Notes: generated from the letters alone by a model not told the origin. DNA of 64,000 bases from Cryptomeria japonica (GCF_030272615.1 NW_026728917.1:310001-374000), one strand, 5' to 3'; shown: positions 1 through 10,109, counted from the stretch's first letter. Program-made: numbers and translations.

Positions 1-192
1 ATTAGATAATTATTTAATATAGTTATATTTCAATAAACGATATAACTGTTGTTTAAATTAATTTCTTTCTTTTCATTCTATCATTCTTATTCAATTACAT
101 ATATTTTCATACATTGCACATTATGTTGTCTTTATTTACACACATTTTTATACATGTACCATTTACTATAACCGATGCACTGCAAAATAGGA
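1..192. other. AT-rich stretch, nothing recognised
   Basis: AT-rich DNA without a supported reading frame. It follows directly on the upstream flank of the ankyrin gene of the preceding unit, as seen at the 28921/28922 and 57839/57840 joins. I see no terminal repeats or target duplication at the join. Confidence 0.5.
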
Positions 193-1740
193 TGTTAGGA
201 ACACAAACAAAAGACTCAAGAATCAACTGTTAGTGTTAGTATCATAAACGAAATACGATCCTAAGCAAGCATATGAAGAGAGATCAAACATTTAATGGAA
301 AGTATGCAAAAACAAAAGAAAGACACAAGACCCTTCCAAATGCTTGCCAACATGTTCATAGTAGCTTCTCCCTTGTTCCTCTCCTCTCCAAGTTCCACAT
401 GAGTGTAGCCCTTAGCTCTTTGCACTACTATGGAAGTCTTATGGAGATTCAAGATTTATGAAAAATGATTTAAAATATGCAAATGCAAGCGAAATATGAG
501 AAAGCCTAATTAAGCTATCTTGGTTTTAACCAAAATAACAATGTAGATTAGATGACTCCTAAAATGATCTCTTAAATTTCACTATAGATTAGATGCATAC
601 AAGATTTCTGGATCTGAATTATGAAGGAATGGGCTCTATTTATAGGAAAAATAGGGCAATGGATGGTTGAGATTAAGTAATCTCAACAAGGGTCAAGATA
701 GAAAGATTTATGATCCATGTGAGGGCTTTCAACCCAATCCCAGGATGACAAATGCCAACATGAGATGGCTTGAGAGGAGAGGGAAGAAGCATTAAATGCT
801 TGAAATGACATGAAGGTTAGGTTAGGAGTTAAGGTTAAGCTTGAGTTGAATGAATAAAGTCGCTATCCAATGAATAATGCCTTTATCCAATGGCTAAACT
901 CTTGTACAAGAGTTAGTGGGTGAGTTGAGTTAACCATTAATGCTTGAAGAGACCCATGAGTCAAAAGGATGGTTAAGTTAGAGGAAAGTCTCTAACCATG
1001 TGGGTGAGTTGAGTTAAGCATTAATGGTCATGTAAGAGCCATTAATGGTTTGGAATACTTTAGGCGTTAACCTGTTGAATACATAAAGCCTTTAATGCTT
1101 TTCAAAGACTTTGAGGCTTTGAGAAGTGACTTCAAGTTGCCTAGGAATGTGACAATATTTAGGAAATGGATTAGGCAAATTAGGAATGGTTTAGAAGAAT
1201 TTAGAAAGTGGTTAGAATTGTCTAGAAGGGGATTTAAGATGTAAGTGGGTTTGGTGGGTGAGGGAAAATAGGATTTTAATTAAAATAAAATTCATTTATT
1301 TCAACTAAATAGGTGCAACTTGCATTTGTAGGAGAATGCAAGTGGGGGGAGGGGGGGAGTAGTTTAAGGATTTAAATAAATATTTTATTATTTATTTAAA
1401 AGAGGAAAGAGGGTTAAATTCAATAAATATGTTTTATTCATTTAATTCCTTAAGAATGTAGCTTAATTAATATTTAAATAAATTGAATAATTTATTTAAT
1501 TAATAGGAGAAGAGGCTGAGGATGAATTAATTAAATTTTAATTTAATTAACTGATTATTAATAGTTAAATAATCAAATAAATAGTAAATATTCATTTAAT
1601 TAAATGGACAGATTTATGTGACTACTTTTGCCCCTCTTTGAGACGGTGCGGTTTATCACATCGTTTCAAAGAAAGAAAAATAGGTGTGAAGAAATATGCC
1701 CCATAAATGTTAATTTAGTGGGTGCTATGTCCCCTCGACA
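193..1740 (-). mobile_element. LTR-like block, minus orientation, probably a solo or orphan LTR
   Basis: Read on the minus strand, the block starts TGTCGAGGGG near 1740 and ends TTCCTAACA at 193. It has the make-up of conifer Gypsy LTRs: blocks of TTTAATTAA and AATAAAT between 1260 and 1620, a C-run at 1344-1358, and a core-promoter-like TATAAATAG about two thirds of the way in. An imperfect direct repeat (GTGGGTGAGTTGAGTTAA) sits at 916 and again at 1000. I found no matching target duplication at the ends and no coding domain attached, so the limits are approximate. A short minus-strand frame inside (261-452) has no recognisable domain. Confidence 0.4.
637..645 (-). promoter_or_regulatory. 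TATA box of the minus-strand LTR-like block
   Basis: TATAAATAG on the minus strand, followed by AGCCCATTCC, typical of a plant TATA element. Its place inside the LTR-like block suggests a former retrotransposon promoter. Confidence 0.35.
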
Positions 1741-2044
1741 GATGGGCTAAAAAATTTCAAAAAATCGGGTGATCTCTCGAAAAAGAACAAGAAGTTGAGG
1801 GGAGGTAGAATACAAGAAATTAGCAATAACGGTGAAATGATGGGAGAAAAATGGGGGTAAAATGAGGAAATGAGAGACGTTGGAAGTTTAGAGGGACCAC
1901 AACAGTAAGCGGGGTGAATTAGGGTTAGGGCTGGATGGTATATATGGGGGGGAAGGGGAAAAAATAGGCTCATTTGCACCTATCTCCTTGGCAGTTTAGA
2001 GCTCTGATAGGGAATTTTTGGTGAAGGAGTGAGCAACGATCATC
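1741..2044. other. Purine-rich spacer, no gene
   Basis: Contains purine-rich stretches around 1800-1960 and a two-copy TTAGGG stretch near 1920. No coding domain recognised on either strand. Confidence 0.4.
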
Positions 2045-2131
2045 ATGCCTATGCCTATAGAAGATCACCGGCTAGAGTGGATCTGTCGATTCCAACAGCC
2101 AGACAACTACAAACCAGCTATACACAAATTT
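2045..2131 (+). pseudogene. Possible first exon of the PMD-type gene
   Basis: The frame from the ATG at 2045 gives a 29-residue peptide beginning MPMPIEDHRLEWICRF and closes with TGA at 2132. It has the flavour of the N-terminus of transposon-linked plant mobile domain proteins and lies just upstream of the PMD relic on the same strand. The exon assignment is inference; no splice junction could be proved. Confidence 0.3.
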
Positions 2132-2194
2132 TGAATTTTGTGTTTTGTGCATTTTTGGCATGTTTTTTCAGGCATCAAAGTCCAATCAAGATAA

Positions 2195-2480
2195 TAGCGC
2201 TAAAACCATGTTTTAATGCTATTGTCGCCTAGAATAGCACTATTATGCCGCAATGGTGCTATTGTATAGTAGTTGTAGCGCTTGTGTTAGGTTTAGTGCT
2301 TTCATTACATAGTAGTAGTGGTATTGTAGTATTAGCACGTTTGTATGTTTGTTGTAGTGCTGTTGTTATTGAATAGCATTGTTGTGTAGTTAATTTAGCG
2401 TGTTTGATTGTTTAGCACTTTTGTGCACAAATTGTGGCGCTATTGTGAGCAGAATAGCACTATTGTGATAAAAATTCCCC
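2195..2480. repeat. Degenerate AGCGCTATTGT minisatellite-like repeat
   Basis: About 280 bp made largely of variants of (A)TAGCACTATTGT, GGTGCTATTGT, TGTAGCGCTTGT and GTGGCGCTATTGT spaced roughly 15-40 bp apart, with TTGTTG linkers. It lies between the candidate first exon and the main body of the PMD relic, so it could be inside an intron. Confidence 0.55.
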
Positions 2481-2717
2481 AGTGTTAGAGAACATAGCCT
2501 GATGTCTCAGTTGATTGTTTGATTGGTTGTTTTGGTGAATTATAGCAGCCCCCTTGAGACTAGGTCATTATGATAAATGTCTGTTGTAGTCTAGGATTGC
2601 CATAATCGATTACCTATTGAGACCCGAAGATACTTGATCAAAGTATCTGTTGATAGTCTAGGTTGAAAACTTAAGAAAGTTTGTACCAAAACAACTAATG
2701 TTTGTTGATGTGTGTAA

Positions 2718-4697
2718 GAGGACGTGCCTGTTCTACAGATGCCGGAGCAGCATCCTGCCACATAGCAGCTGACAGAGGCAGACAGATTCTGCGTCGCTGC
2801 GACTAGTTTGTACGATATGATCTATCGTCCCGTGATTCGGATGAATTGCGGACTGATGACAGCACTGGCCGAGCATTGGCATAGTGAGATATGTACCTTC
2901 TACCTGGCGATGGGAGAGATGACAGTGATGCTAGAGGATGTGTGGAGGATACTACACATCCTGATTAGAGGGGAGCTGGTGACCTATGATCAAGCATTAG
3001 GGACGACGACGGTGTAGAGAATATTTGCTGATGATGTTTATATTGAGGATGACTTTGTATCCTAGGAGGACATAGTAGCATTGTATGAGCCTTTACCAAT
3101 AGTTTTATCCAGGATCGTCGGGGGTTTGGTGTGCCCCGACTGACGTTCACATGGACTAGCCGTTGGTTGGGACCAGGTGATTGAGAAGATGATGACTGAG
3201 AGGACCCACTATGCCTGGGGACCATGTGTGCTAGCACATATTTATAGGGAGCTACACGAGGTGGTGTACCGAGAGAAGAGATCACTAGCAGTAGGGATCA
3301 CATTACTACACATCTGGGCTTGGGAGCACTTGCCAGTCACACGAACAGTCTACTTGATATTTAGGGTGATATATCAGCCCTATGTTTATATGTATGGAGG
3401 GATGATGAGCCAGCCCCATCTGAGGAAGTTGGATTTTTTGTGACGGGCTTTAGATGACCTAGATACAGTGATATGGAGGTTGTATATCGAGTGTGAGCCT
3501 TGGGAGGATGATGCAGAAGTGCTACTGTATGTATTTATGACACACTTTTTGATTGGGCGCACATCCTACCTTATAGAGAGACAGGTGCCAGGGAGAGTGA
3601 TGAGGCAGTTTTGACGGAGGTAGGGATTGTCGAGAGGCTCAGGGGAGTATGCATGGGTAGTACGGGAGAGATTTTAGTGGGGACCAATGTTACCATATGA
3701 TCAGGCCTTGATAGAGTTCCAGAATTTACAGGCGAGACCAGGGCATATGAGGCCTGAGATTGTCGATGCAGGGGTGACAGAGGAGTACACACAGTATCAT
3801 ACTGCACATCTGATTATATAGATTTCAGATCCGATCGAGCCTATACCACCTTTTGAGGATGAGAGGAGATGATAAAGGAGGAAGAGAGGAGGTCGAGGAG
3901 TAGGAGGAGGAGATGGAGGTGGTGGAGGAGGATTTGGTGGAGCAGGAAAAGGTGGAGGAGGAGATGGAGGTGGTGGAGTATTTGGTGGAGCAGGAGGAGG
4001 TGGAGGACGAGGAGGATTTGGTGGTGGAGGGGGATTTGGAGGTGGAGGTGGTGGAGGAGGATGATTACAGAGGAGAGGTAGAGGGGGAGAGTCGTTGCGA
4101 CTATCACAGGGTCCACTGATACGAGGGGCTGCCAAAGAAGGAGGTAGGGATATTGGTGGGGGTGTAGTGCCTATGGAGATGGGAGAGGGAGCCATAGGTG
4201 GAGGAGAGGTTCCTATGGAGATGGGAGGGGGAGAGATAGGTGGAGGAGATGGAGATGTATGGGAGTATATGATTTTACACTCACAGACTCGGTTAGAGGA
4301 TAGCGAGGCAGAGATTGCAGCTAGAGATGTCCAACTATTTGCATGGGAGGTGGAGCTGACTGTAGTGAGGAAAGAGAGAGATGATCTGGTGGACAGGTTG
4401 AGGGAGGTGCAGGATAGAGTCCAAGTCTTGGAGGGAGCATAGGCATAGGGTCCAACTGAGGTGGTGTTGAGGGAGATGTGACAGGCAAGTGGAGAGATTG
4501 ACTATTGGTGGGGAATATATGAGCTGGTTGTGCCAGTTAGTCAGCAAGCACTGAGCTATTCTAAGATGCGGTGGGCAAGATCAAAGTGGTCACAGAGGGC
4601 TCAGAGAAGTGGGGGTGTTATGGGTCCTCCTCAGTGAGGTGGTGGGGGAGGAGTAGGGGGTAGTCGTGGTGCAGCATCTGGCCAGAGTGCCATTTGA
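2718..4697 (+). pseudogene. Plant mobile domain (PMD) protein relic with glycine-rich and coiled-coil tail
   Basis: A single frame reads through about 1.98 kb to TGA at 4695. Near the N-terminus, ALAEHWHSEICTFYLAMGEM followed by TVMLEDVWRIL matches the core of the plant mobile domain (PF10536: ...W...T.TFHLP.GEMTITL.DV), known from MAIN-like proteins and from captured copies in transposons. Further on come an Arg/Trp-rich stretch (WRLYIECEPWEDD), a long Gly-rich linker coded by GGA/GGT (about 3880-4060), a second Gly/Met-rich part, and a heptad-like coiled coil (about 4280-4435, ending VQDRVQVLEGA). The frame is broken only by in-frame stops: TAG at 2763, 3015, 3063, 3621, 3675, 3819, 4440, 4446; TGA at 3141, 3441, 3612, 3870, 4062, 4479, 4635; TAA at 3873. 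I saw no frameshift. Most stops are one C-to-T or G-to-A step from CAG, CGA or TGG. Likely a silenced element-borne gene. Confidence 0.6.
3866..4061 (+). repeat. GGA/GGT purine-rich tract inside the PMD relic
   Basis: Nearly pure purine strand built from GGA, GGT and GAGGAGG units that codes the Gly-rich linker. The tract also produces long but spurious frames: Pro-rich on the minus strand and Arg/Trp or Glu/Val-rich on the plus strand. Such tracts can form triplex or G-quadruplex structures. Confidence 0.6.
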
Positions 4698-5655
4698 GAT
4701 ATTTTAGGTACTTGTTACATTATTATTTTGGACTGTGACTTGGATGGATTTTGGTAGTCGATATATTTTGACATCATTGTACTATGATACATGTAATCTT
4801 TTTTTTTAATGTGATATATGAAGAGATCCCATGCTTTGATATTATATGCATATGTATGATGACACGTATATTGTTGATACAGGATGATGATTATGAGTTA
4901 TGCTTAGATTCATGCTATGGATGATTTGATTACTATATATACATGGTGATGATATGATTTCTAGATGCATGCTATGGATGATTTGTCTAATTATGTGGAT
5001 GCAGGTAGAAGATGGACGATGCTTGTGGTAATGATGTTAATTATGATGTAATGATGATGATGTATGCAAAAATAATGAGTTGAAATAATGCATAATGATG
5101 TTTGTGATAGATAATACTTGTTCATTTTTTATGATATGATATGAGTAAATGATGCATGTTGTAAGATGAATCTAAGTGAATCAAATGTGTATGCAAATGT
5201 GATGTATGAATGCACTTTAAATGGATGAACAAATGTTGATACAAATGTTTATGTATGAATGCACTTAAATGAATGTATCTAAATGATGTAATGTTTATGA
5301 GATGTATTTAAAATTAATCTAAATGACTAAAATGATTCAAAACATAACTAAGTGATAAATGAGATTGAAATGATAATGCAAATAAATGCAAATAGGGGAT
5401 AAAGAATAATGAATAACTGCACCTTAATGCAATTAAAGGATAATGAATAACTGCACCTTAGTGCAATTGGAGGATAATGCATGCATCTCATGAATCTAGA
5501 TGAAACAAAATGGGGAAAAATGCACCTATGAAATGAATTCTAAATGAACTTAAAGGATGATGAAAGGAATGCATATTTAAAATGAATGCACTACATGGAT
5601 GAATGAATGTTCTTTATAACAAATTCACTTAAATGAAATGCAACTAAATTATAGT
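4698..5655. other. AT-rich spacer with ATG/ATGATG-rich simple sequence and a 34-bp duplication
   Basis: No gene. Rich in ATGATG and AATG(C)A words between 4850 and 5650. A 34-bp unit starting TAATGAATAACTGCACCTTA occurs twice in tandem at 5407-5440 and 5441-5474 with three mismatches. TGCTATGGATGATTTG occurs twice around 4912 and 4968. Base 4866 is G here and C in units 2 and 3. Confidence 0.5.
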
Positions 5656-6441
5656 TGTAGACACCTAAAATTGTTTAGTCTAATTAAATAAATATCTTTA
5701 TTTATTTAATTATTTTAAGCCTAATTCTTCTATTAATTAAATAAATCTTTATTTATTTAACTAATTCATTTATCCTCTTTTAGCCTTATTTCTCATTTAA
5801 ATAAATACTTTTATTTATTTAAATTATCCTTTTCCTAAATTAAATAGATATCTTATTTATTTAATTGATCCCACTTCCTCTATTAATTAAATAAATCTTT
5901 ATTTATTTAATTAATTCATTAACCTTTTCTACCCATGACACATGTCATTCATCTCTTAATTCCTACACTACCTACCCTTTCATTATTTTCTTATTTTCTC
6001 TACCTACCCTCTAATCCTAGCTGACTATTTATCTCTTACACCTCCAATCTTATCCCTCCATTTCCTACAGTGTCTTCTATATAAGAGGACACTTCCTTCA
6101 TTATCAACCCTGATTAGTTGACTTCTCAACTACATTACACTTTCAAACTTGCATATGCGATCAAGCCTACTTTCAACCACATTTCCGTTCTTTGTTGAGC
6201 TCTTGTGCACATATAAAATCTAAGAGCAAATATATCAAGCAAGATAAATGGAGATAGGAAGAATGGAGATCTAAACCCTATTGGACATGTGATGGTATAA
6301 TCTTTGTGATTTCATTTGATTTGCATTGTCTTAGGTAATCTTCATAAGTTATGGTGGATCTTTGTTGTTGTTAGGCTAGGGTTTTGTGGTTGAATTCATT
6401 TAGTCTTTCAATATTGTTGTTTTCCATTTTCACCATATACA
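5656..6441 (+). mobile_element. 5' LTR of a truncated Ty3/Gypsy-type element
   Basis: Starts TGTAGACACC and ends ATATACA, giving TG...CA ends and about 786 bp. The first half holds repeated TTTATTTATTTAATT blocks. A TATA box (TATATAAG, 6078-6085) is followed by an RNA-start-like region. A primer binding site follows within a few bases of the 3' end. No matching 3' LTR was found in the unit, so the element is truncated. Confidence 0.6.
6078..6085 (+). promoter_or_regulatory. TATA box of the Gypsy LTR
   Basis: TATATAAG followed by AGGACACTTCC, about 422 bp into the LTR, where an LTR promoter is expected. Confidence 0.45.
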
Positions 6442-6443
6442 TT

Positions 6444-6462
6444 TTGGCACGCCCCATGGGAC
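6444..6462 (+). promoter_or_regulatory. Retrotransposon primer binding site
   Basis: TTGGCACGCCCCATGGGAC directly after the LTR end. The TGGCACGCCC..TGGGAC form is a common tRNA-complementary primer site of plant Gypsy elements. I cannot name the priming tRNA with certainty. Confidence 0.5.
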
Positions 6463-6867
6463 ATAGATTTTTGTTAGATCTATGTTTTTTGCAGGTTTTT
6501 CTAACCCTATATTGCTGTTTTGTAAAACAATTTGGAGAAAACCTTGTGCAGCTAGGGTTTTGGACACAAAATCAAGATCTTGGAGAGATTTGATCCTATC
6601 TCACAAACGTATTAGAATTTTTGCACAGAATTTTATTGGCAAGTTGAAGACAGTATCAATAGATTTCAATCCAAAATTTAGAATTTTTGGAGCACATTTT
6701 CATTTTCTATGAATTTTTTATGATTTTTCATAAACAATTAATTTTGAGAGCAAATCAGTGAATTGTTCGGGTTTTCTTACATTTTTGGAAATATCTCATA
6801 ATTATACACAACATCTGTTCTTTGTGATTTTAATTTTGATGCAAAAAAATTCTTAAAAAATCAGATC
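6463..6867 (+). other. Gypsy leader, non-coding
   Basis: Lies between the primer site and the first recognisable Gag-Pol frame. AT-rich, with only short uninformative frames. Confidence 0.4.
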
Positions 6868-8505
6868 TTTAAAGATCCATTCCCAAAACATGACAAGGAA
6901 AAAGCTAAAGCCATAGATGAGCAAACCAACTATACCAAAGAATCCTATAACTATGATTCAATTGTTGATCACATTTCAATGGACAATTATGTCTCTACCA
7001 TTATCATCAAGGACAAAACGCATGAGAATTCTACCCAAAGACCCAAGGTTGTCCTGAAAGGAATTAGATCTTCTTCCGAACCTACCTCTTAGTGTAATGT
7101 TACAACTCATCGAGGAAAATTCACTTTACAAGGTGCTCCAGCTAAAAAGACTACTTCCTTATCAACCAAACTTGAGTATGACCTTGTAGAACAGTTAGGG
7201 AAGAAACCCACACCTATCTCCATCCTTGAACTTTTACGCATATCCCCTGCACATAAGGCCATTCTTGACAAAACCTTGAGAGACACTTCCATCCCTATTG
7301 ATCTAAACATGGACCAGTTTCAATCCTTGGTGGGATACCTTTCTGTTCCACACTCCCTTACATTCACAGAAGCTGATGACGCCTCTGTGAGCCAACCACA
7401 TAATGCACCTTTACACATTGAAACCTTCCTACATAAACATTGAATAAAGCGAGTCTTGATAGATGGAGGAGCAGGTCTAAACATTTGTACATTGAGCACT
7501 ATCAAACAATTGGGATATTCTGATAAAGCTGTGAATTCTACAAACAAAATTACCATCAAAGCATATGATGATGAAGAGCATTCATCCAAAGGCATAGTCA
7601 CTTTACCTCTTAGAGTTGGGCCAATTACAAAAGATGAGGTTTGTCAAGTCCTTGACCTCGATCTCACATACAACATATTGCTAGGACGTCCATGGATTCA
7701 TGAGATGAGCGCATTACCATCTACATACCATCGATGTATCAAGTTTTCACACAATGGAGTTGAAGTTATCATCAAAGCTGATCCTAACCCATTCATATAT
7801 TGCAACAATCTATGACCTAGATCAGAAATAACAATCCCAATCAATTTAGAGGCTATTCCTTCATCAACTTATGTGGATCCAGAATCATTAAAGGCTTCTA
7901 CATCCAAACAAATAGAGCTAAAAGAAAAATTCAAGATTAAAGACATGAGATGTGGTGAGTATATCTGTCATGCTGATCAACTCCCACTATCTCCTAAGAC
8001 ATTCAGTCGACAGGAACAACCTACAAAAAATTTGCAATGCCAAGGAATTGGGTGTGAACCACCTAGTGTTGTGGCTACTATGTTTGAATGCAAATCACCT
8101 CTAGTGCTGCAAGCAGCTCTTGATATCAATAGTCCTAAGAGTGGTTCCAACAAAGAATCTATTGAGCATATCACCAACCCTCTTGATAACTCACATAGCT
8201 TTACCATATCATCCACTTATTCCATTTCCAGTCCTCTCCCAGACTTGGATCAACAAGAATTACAAAAGCCCTTACTAATTGGGGATGAAAAATTAAGCCT
8301 TGAAAAGAAAAAACTAAAAGTGAAAACTAAAGAAAAGTCTTTTAGTTCAAATCAAAATCAAAAGCTATTGGACTCTGAAAAAATCAAGGTCAAGGATAAA
8401 AATCCTATGAAAGAAAAAGAACAAGAGTTGATCTCCCCTAATATCAAAATAACTGGGGGCAAAAGTTCTACAATTTTAAGTCAAAAAGCATACTTGTTGA
8501 TCTGA
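6868..8505 (+). pseudogene. Gag/retropepsin region of the truncated Gypsy element
   Basis: One frame runs from about 6868 to TGA at 8503, interrupted only by TAG 7090, TGA 7441 and TGA 7813. Order: a Gag-like Lys/Asp-rich part; a block with LVEQLGKKPTPISILELLR and ISPAHKAILDK; then an aspartic protease fold with the active-site stretch VLIDGGAGLNICTLS (catalytic Asp, at about 7462), a KAYDDEEHSSKG flap region, and the conserved LLGRPWIHEM block; then a Lys/Ser-rich linker of about 210 residues. Plant Gypsy polyproteins have this order; the Asp-Gly-Gly-Ala variant of DSG is usual for them. Reverse transcriptase, RNase H and integrase are missing. At 8084 unit 1 has T (Phe codon) where unit 2 has C (Ser). 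Non-functional. Confidence 0.75.
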
Positions 8506-8733
8506 AGTCTCTATCATGTCATGATACTTTCACTTCTTTTCACAAGCATAAGCCTTCATCACTCATCCACTTGTTCCACACATTCTTTCCCTTCTAGCAA
8601 TACATCATGGACCTTTAAGGGAGCTTCCTTGAGGGACTTTGTTATCAGGGATGCTGAAACTTCTTTAGGTGATTGTGGTATTGTTGCCTTTAAAAAAGAA
8701 TCTTGTTATTACAATATTCAACATAATTATTAA
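8506..8733 (+). pseudogene. 3' remnant of the Gypsy polyprotein frame
   Basis: In the same frame after the stop at 8503, this stretch reads on (about 70 residues, containing SNTSWTFKGASLRDFVIRD) to a stop at 8731. The first third looks shifted by one base. The element ends here, about 20 bp from the next gene relic. Confidence 0.3.
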
Positions 8734-8752
8734 ATTGATACAAGAAGGATTT

Positions 8753-9935
8753 CTAAATTGTCACCTCTTGGAGAGGCTTTTTTATGATGAAACCTTGTTC
8801 AAGTATGGTGGAGGACTGAAATGAGCTGCTGCACCCATTTATCGTGCATTTGGTTGGACAATATTTCTCATTGCACTGATGTGCTTTATGGTTCGATTCA
8901 ATCGCCACAACACAGGGATTAATGCAGCTTGGAAGAGAGCATTTTCTGTTGCACATATGTTGAGGGGAATCGCACTTGTGCTGGCCAGGCTGCCCTGGCC
9001 ACAGAGAACATTTCTCATTACAATTTGAAGATGTCTCATATAAGTAACAGCTCTGGCCACATGTATGATTTTTCCTTTTGCAATTGTGATTTCCTTCATG
9101 CCCTGCTAAATCCCCGCATAAGCTTAAGCTGTCTCCTTCTCGAGTACAATAACTGCAGTTTTCTGTACACAAATGACTCCCCATGCAAGAATGACGGTCA
9201 CCATGCCCTTTCTCCATCACACATCTCCAGAAGCAAACAGAACATTTGCATCCACAAACTGATAGTCCTTGCTTTACTTTGCCAAGAGCTACATTAGCCT
9301 CTAGCTGCAACCTTTGCTCCTCGTCATCATCACAGAAATCTGTGGTGTTTGAACTTATAGAAGACTCCCCGACAGCAACAGGAAAATCAGGAACTCCTTC
9401 CTGTGTGTTGAAATTATCCAAAACCCTTAATTCTTCATTTGTATCTGTCACAGAAAGGCATCCCATGTGGACCGCAGACGTAAGATTTCTCCTCAGGATA
9501 TCAACTGTCATAGCCACTCGCTTGCTGTCAATATCAGTCCAGTCCTTGGCTGCAATCTGAGCTATAATAAGCTTCAGATCCCTCATGAAGGTGAATCCAC
9601 TGTAATAGCAAGAATCGATTCTTTATGTCACCGCTTCTGCTAGCTCACTCAGGCTCTCTCTATAATACTCAGATCTATTATAAGGAGCCATAGCAGCAAT
9701 CTCGACCTTTCCGTCGTACATTTTAAAAATGAAATTGTTCATTTGTGCTTTCCTACACAATGATCCTGATAGTTGCATTTATAATTATCTGAAATTTAAC
9801 TTTCATTAAATCAAAATAAAGAACTATTAGATCTTCATACAACTTCGCTTCCACCGACTTTCTCAACAACAACTCAAACCAATCACACCTCCTTCCTACC
9901 ACTCCCGACAGGAACTTCGCTGCTTGCAGCTCTCG
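8753..9935 (-). pseudogene. 3'-terminal exon of a Cys/His-rich zinc-binding protein, broken
   Basis: A coding-quality exon on the minus strand begins after a pyrimidine-rich acceptor (CCCTTTTTTAG, edge at 9935) and ends at a stop at 8753. It first reads RELQAAKFLSGVVGRRCDWF... with an alpha-helical look. A one-base frameshift near 9770 moves it into the frame containing NNFIFKMYDGKVEIAAMAPY. After an in-frame TAA at 9625-9623 comes FMRDLKLIIAQIAAKDW, then an acidic linker (CDDDEEQ), then about 150 residues with about 28 Cys and many His in CxxxC and HxGHxxxC spacings (CGCKCSVCFWRC, GHEGNHNC, HTCGQSC, HQCNEKYC). Similar repeats occur at the C-terminus of some very large GTPase or VWA-type proteins and in NFX1-like fingers, but I cannot assign the family firmly. 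Two lesions make this copy a likely pseudogene; U-turns such as an alternative start at 9586 would keep a 277-residue finger-only frame open. Confidence 0.55.
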
Positions 9936-9963
9936 CTAAAAAAGGGTTTGGGTGGTACATCAT

Positions 9964-10093
9964 GGCGCTTGCTATGAGGCCCTTTAAACAGCACCCCATA
10001 GCTCCCTACTTCATAGGTTGCACGATGCTGCAGGAGGAGGCTAGGAAGTAGGGGGCCATGGGGTGCTGTTTAAAGGACCCCATAGCCAGCGCC
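9964..10093. repeat. Long imperfect hairpin (49-bp arms, 32-nt loop)
   Basis: Left arm 9964-10012 and right arm 10045-10093 are inverted copies: 44 of 49 positions pair perfectly, one is a G-T wobble and four are mismatches. The central part, TTTAAACAGCACCCCAT against ATGGGGTGCTGTTTAAA, pairs without a break. The arms are far more GC-rich than their surroundings. The size and near-perfect pairing fit a foldback element or a small-RNA precursor. It lies 29 bp upstream (minus sense) of the zinc-binding exon, so within its presumed intron. Confidence 0.8.
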
Positions 10094-10109
10094 TAAAAAC
10101 AGATGAGAC

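Noticed and set aside
261-461. Overlapping short frames on both strands
   Set aside because: Inside the LTR-like block, no domain, and no coding bias; one is antisense to the other.
1915-1935. TTAGGGTTAGGG telomere-like stretch
   Set aside because: Only two units, and of the TTAGGG and not the usual plant TTTAGGG type; probably chance.
3797-4195. Pro-rich 132-residue minus-strand frame over the GGA tract
   Set aside because: It is the antisense of the purine-rich Gly linker; no domain, and the plus strand explains the sequence better. The Arg/Trp and Glu/Val frames at 3869-4119 are rejected for the same reason.
193-6441. Minus LTR-like block (193-1740) and plus LTR (5656-6441) as two LTRs of one element
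   Set aside because: They lie in opposite orientation and share only AT-rich TTTAATTAA words, with different TATA contexts and ends.
8839-9560. Plus-strand and shifted minus-strand frames of 86-122 residues
   Set aside because: They are shadows of the Cys/His-rich exon on the minus strand.
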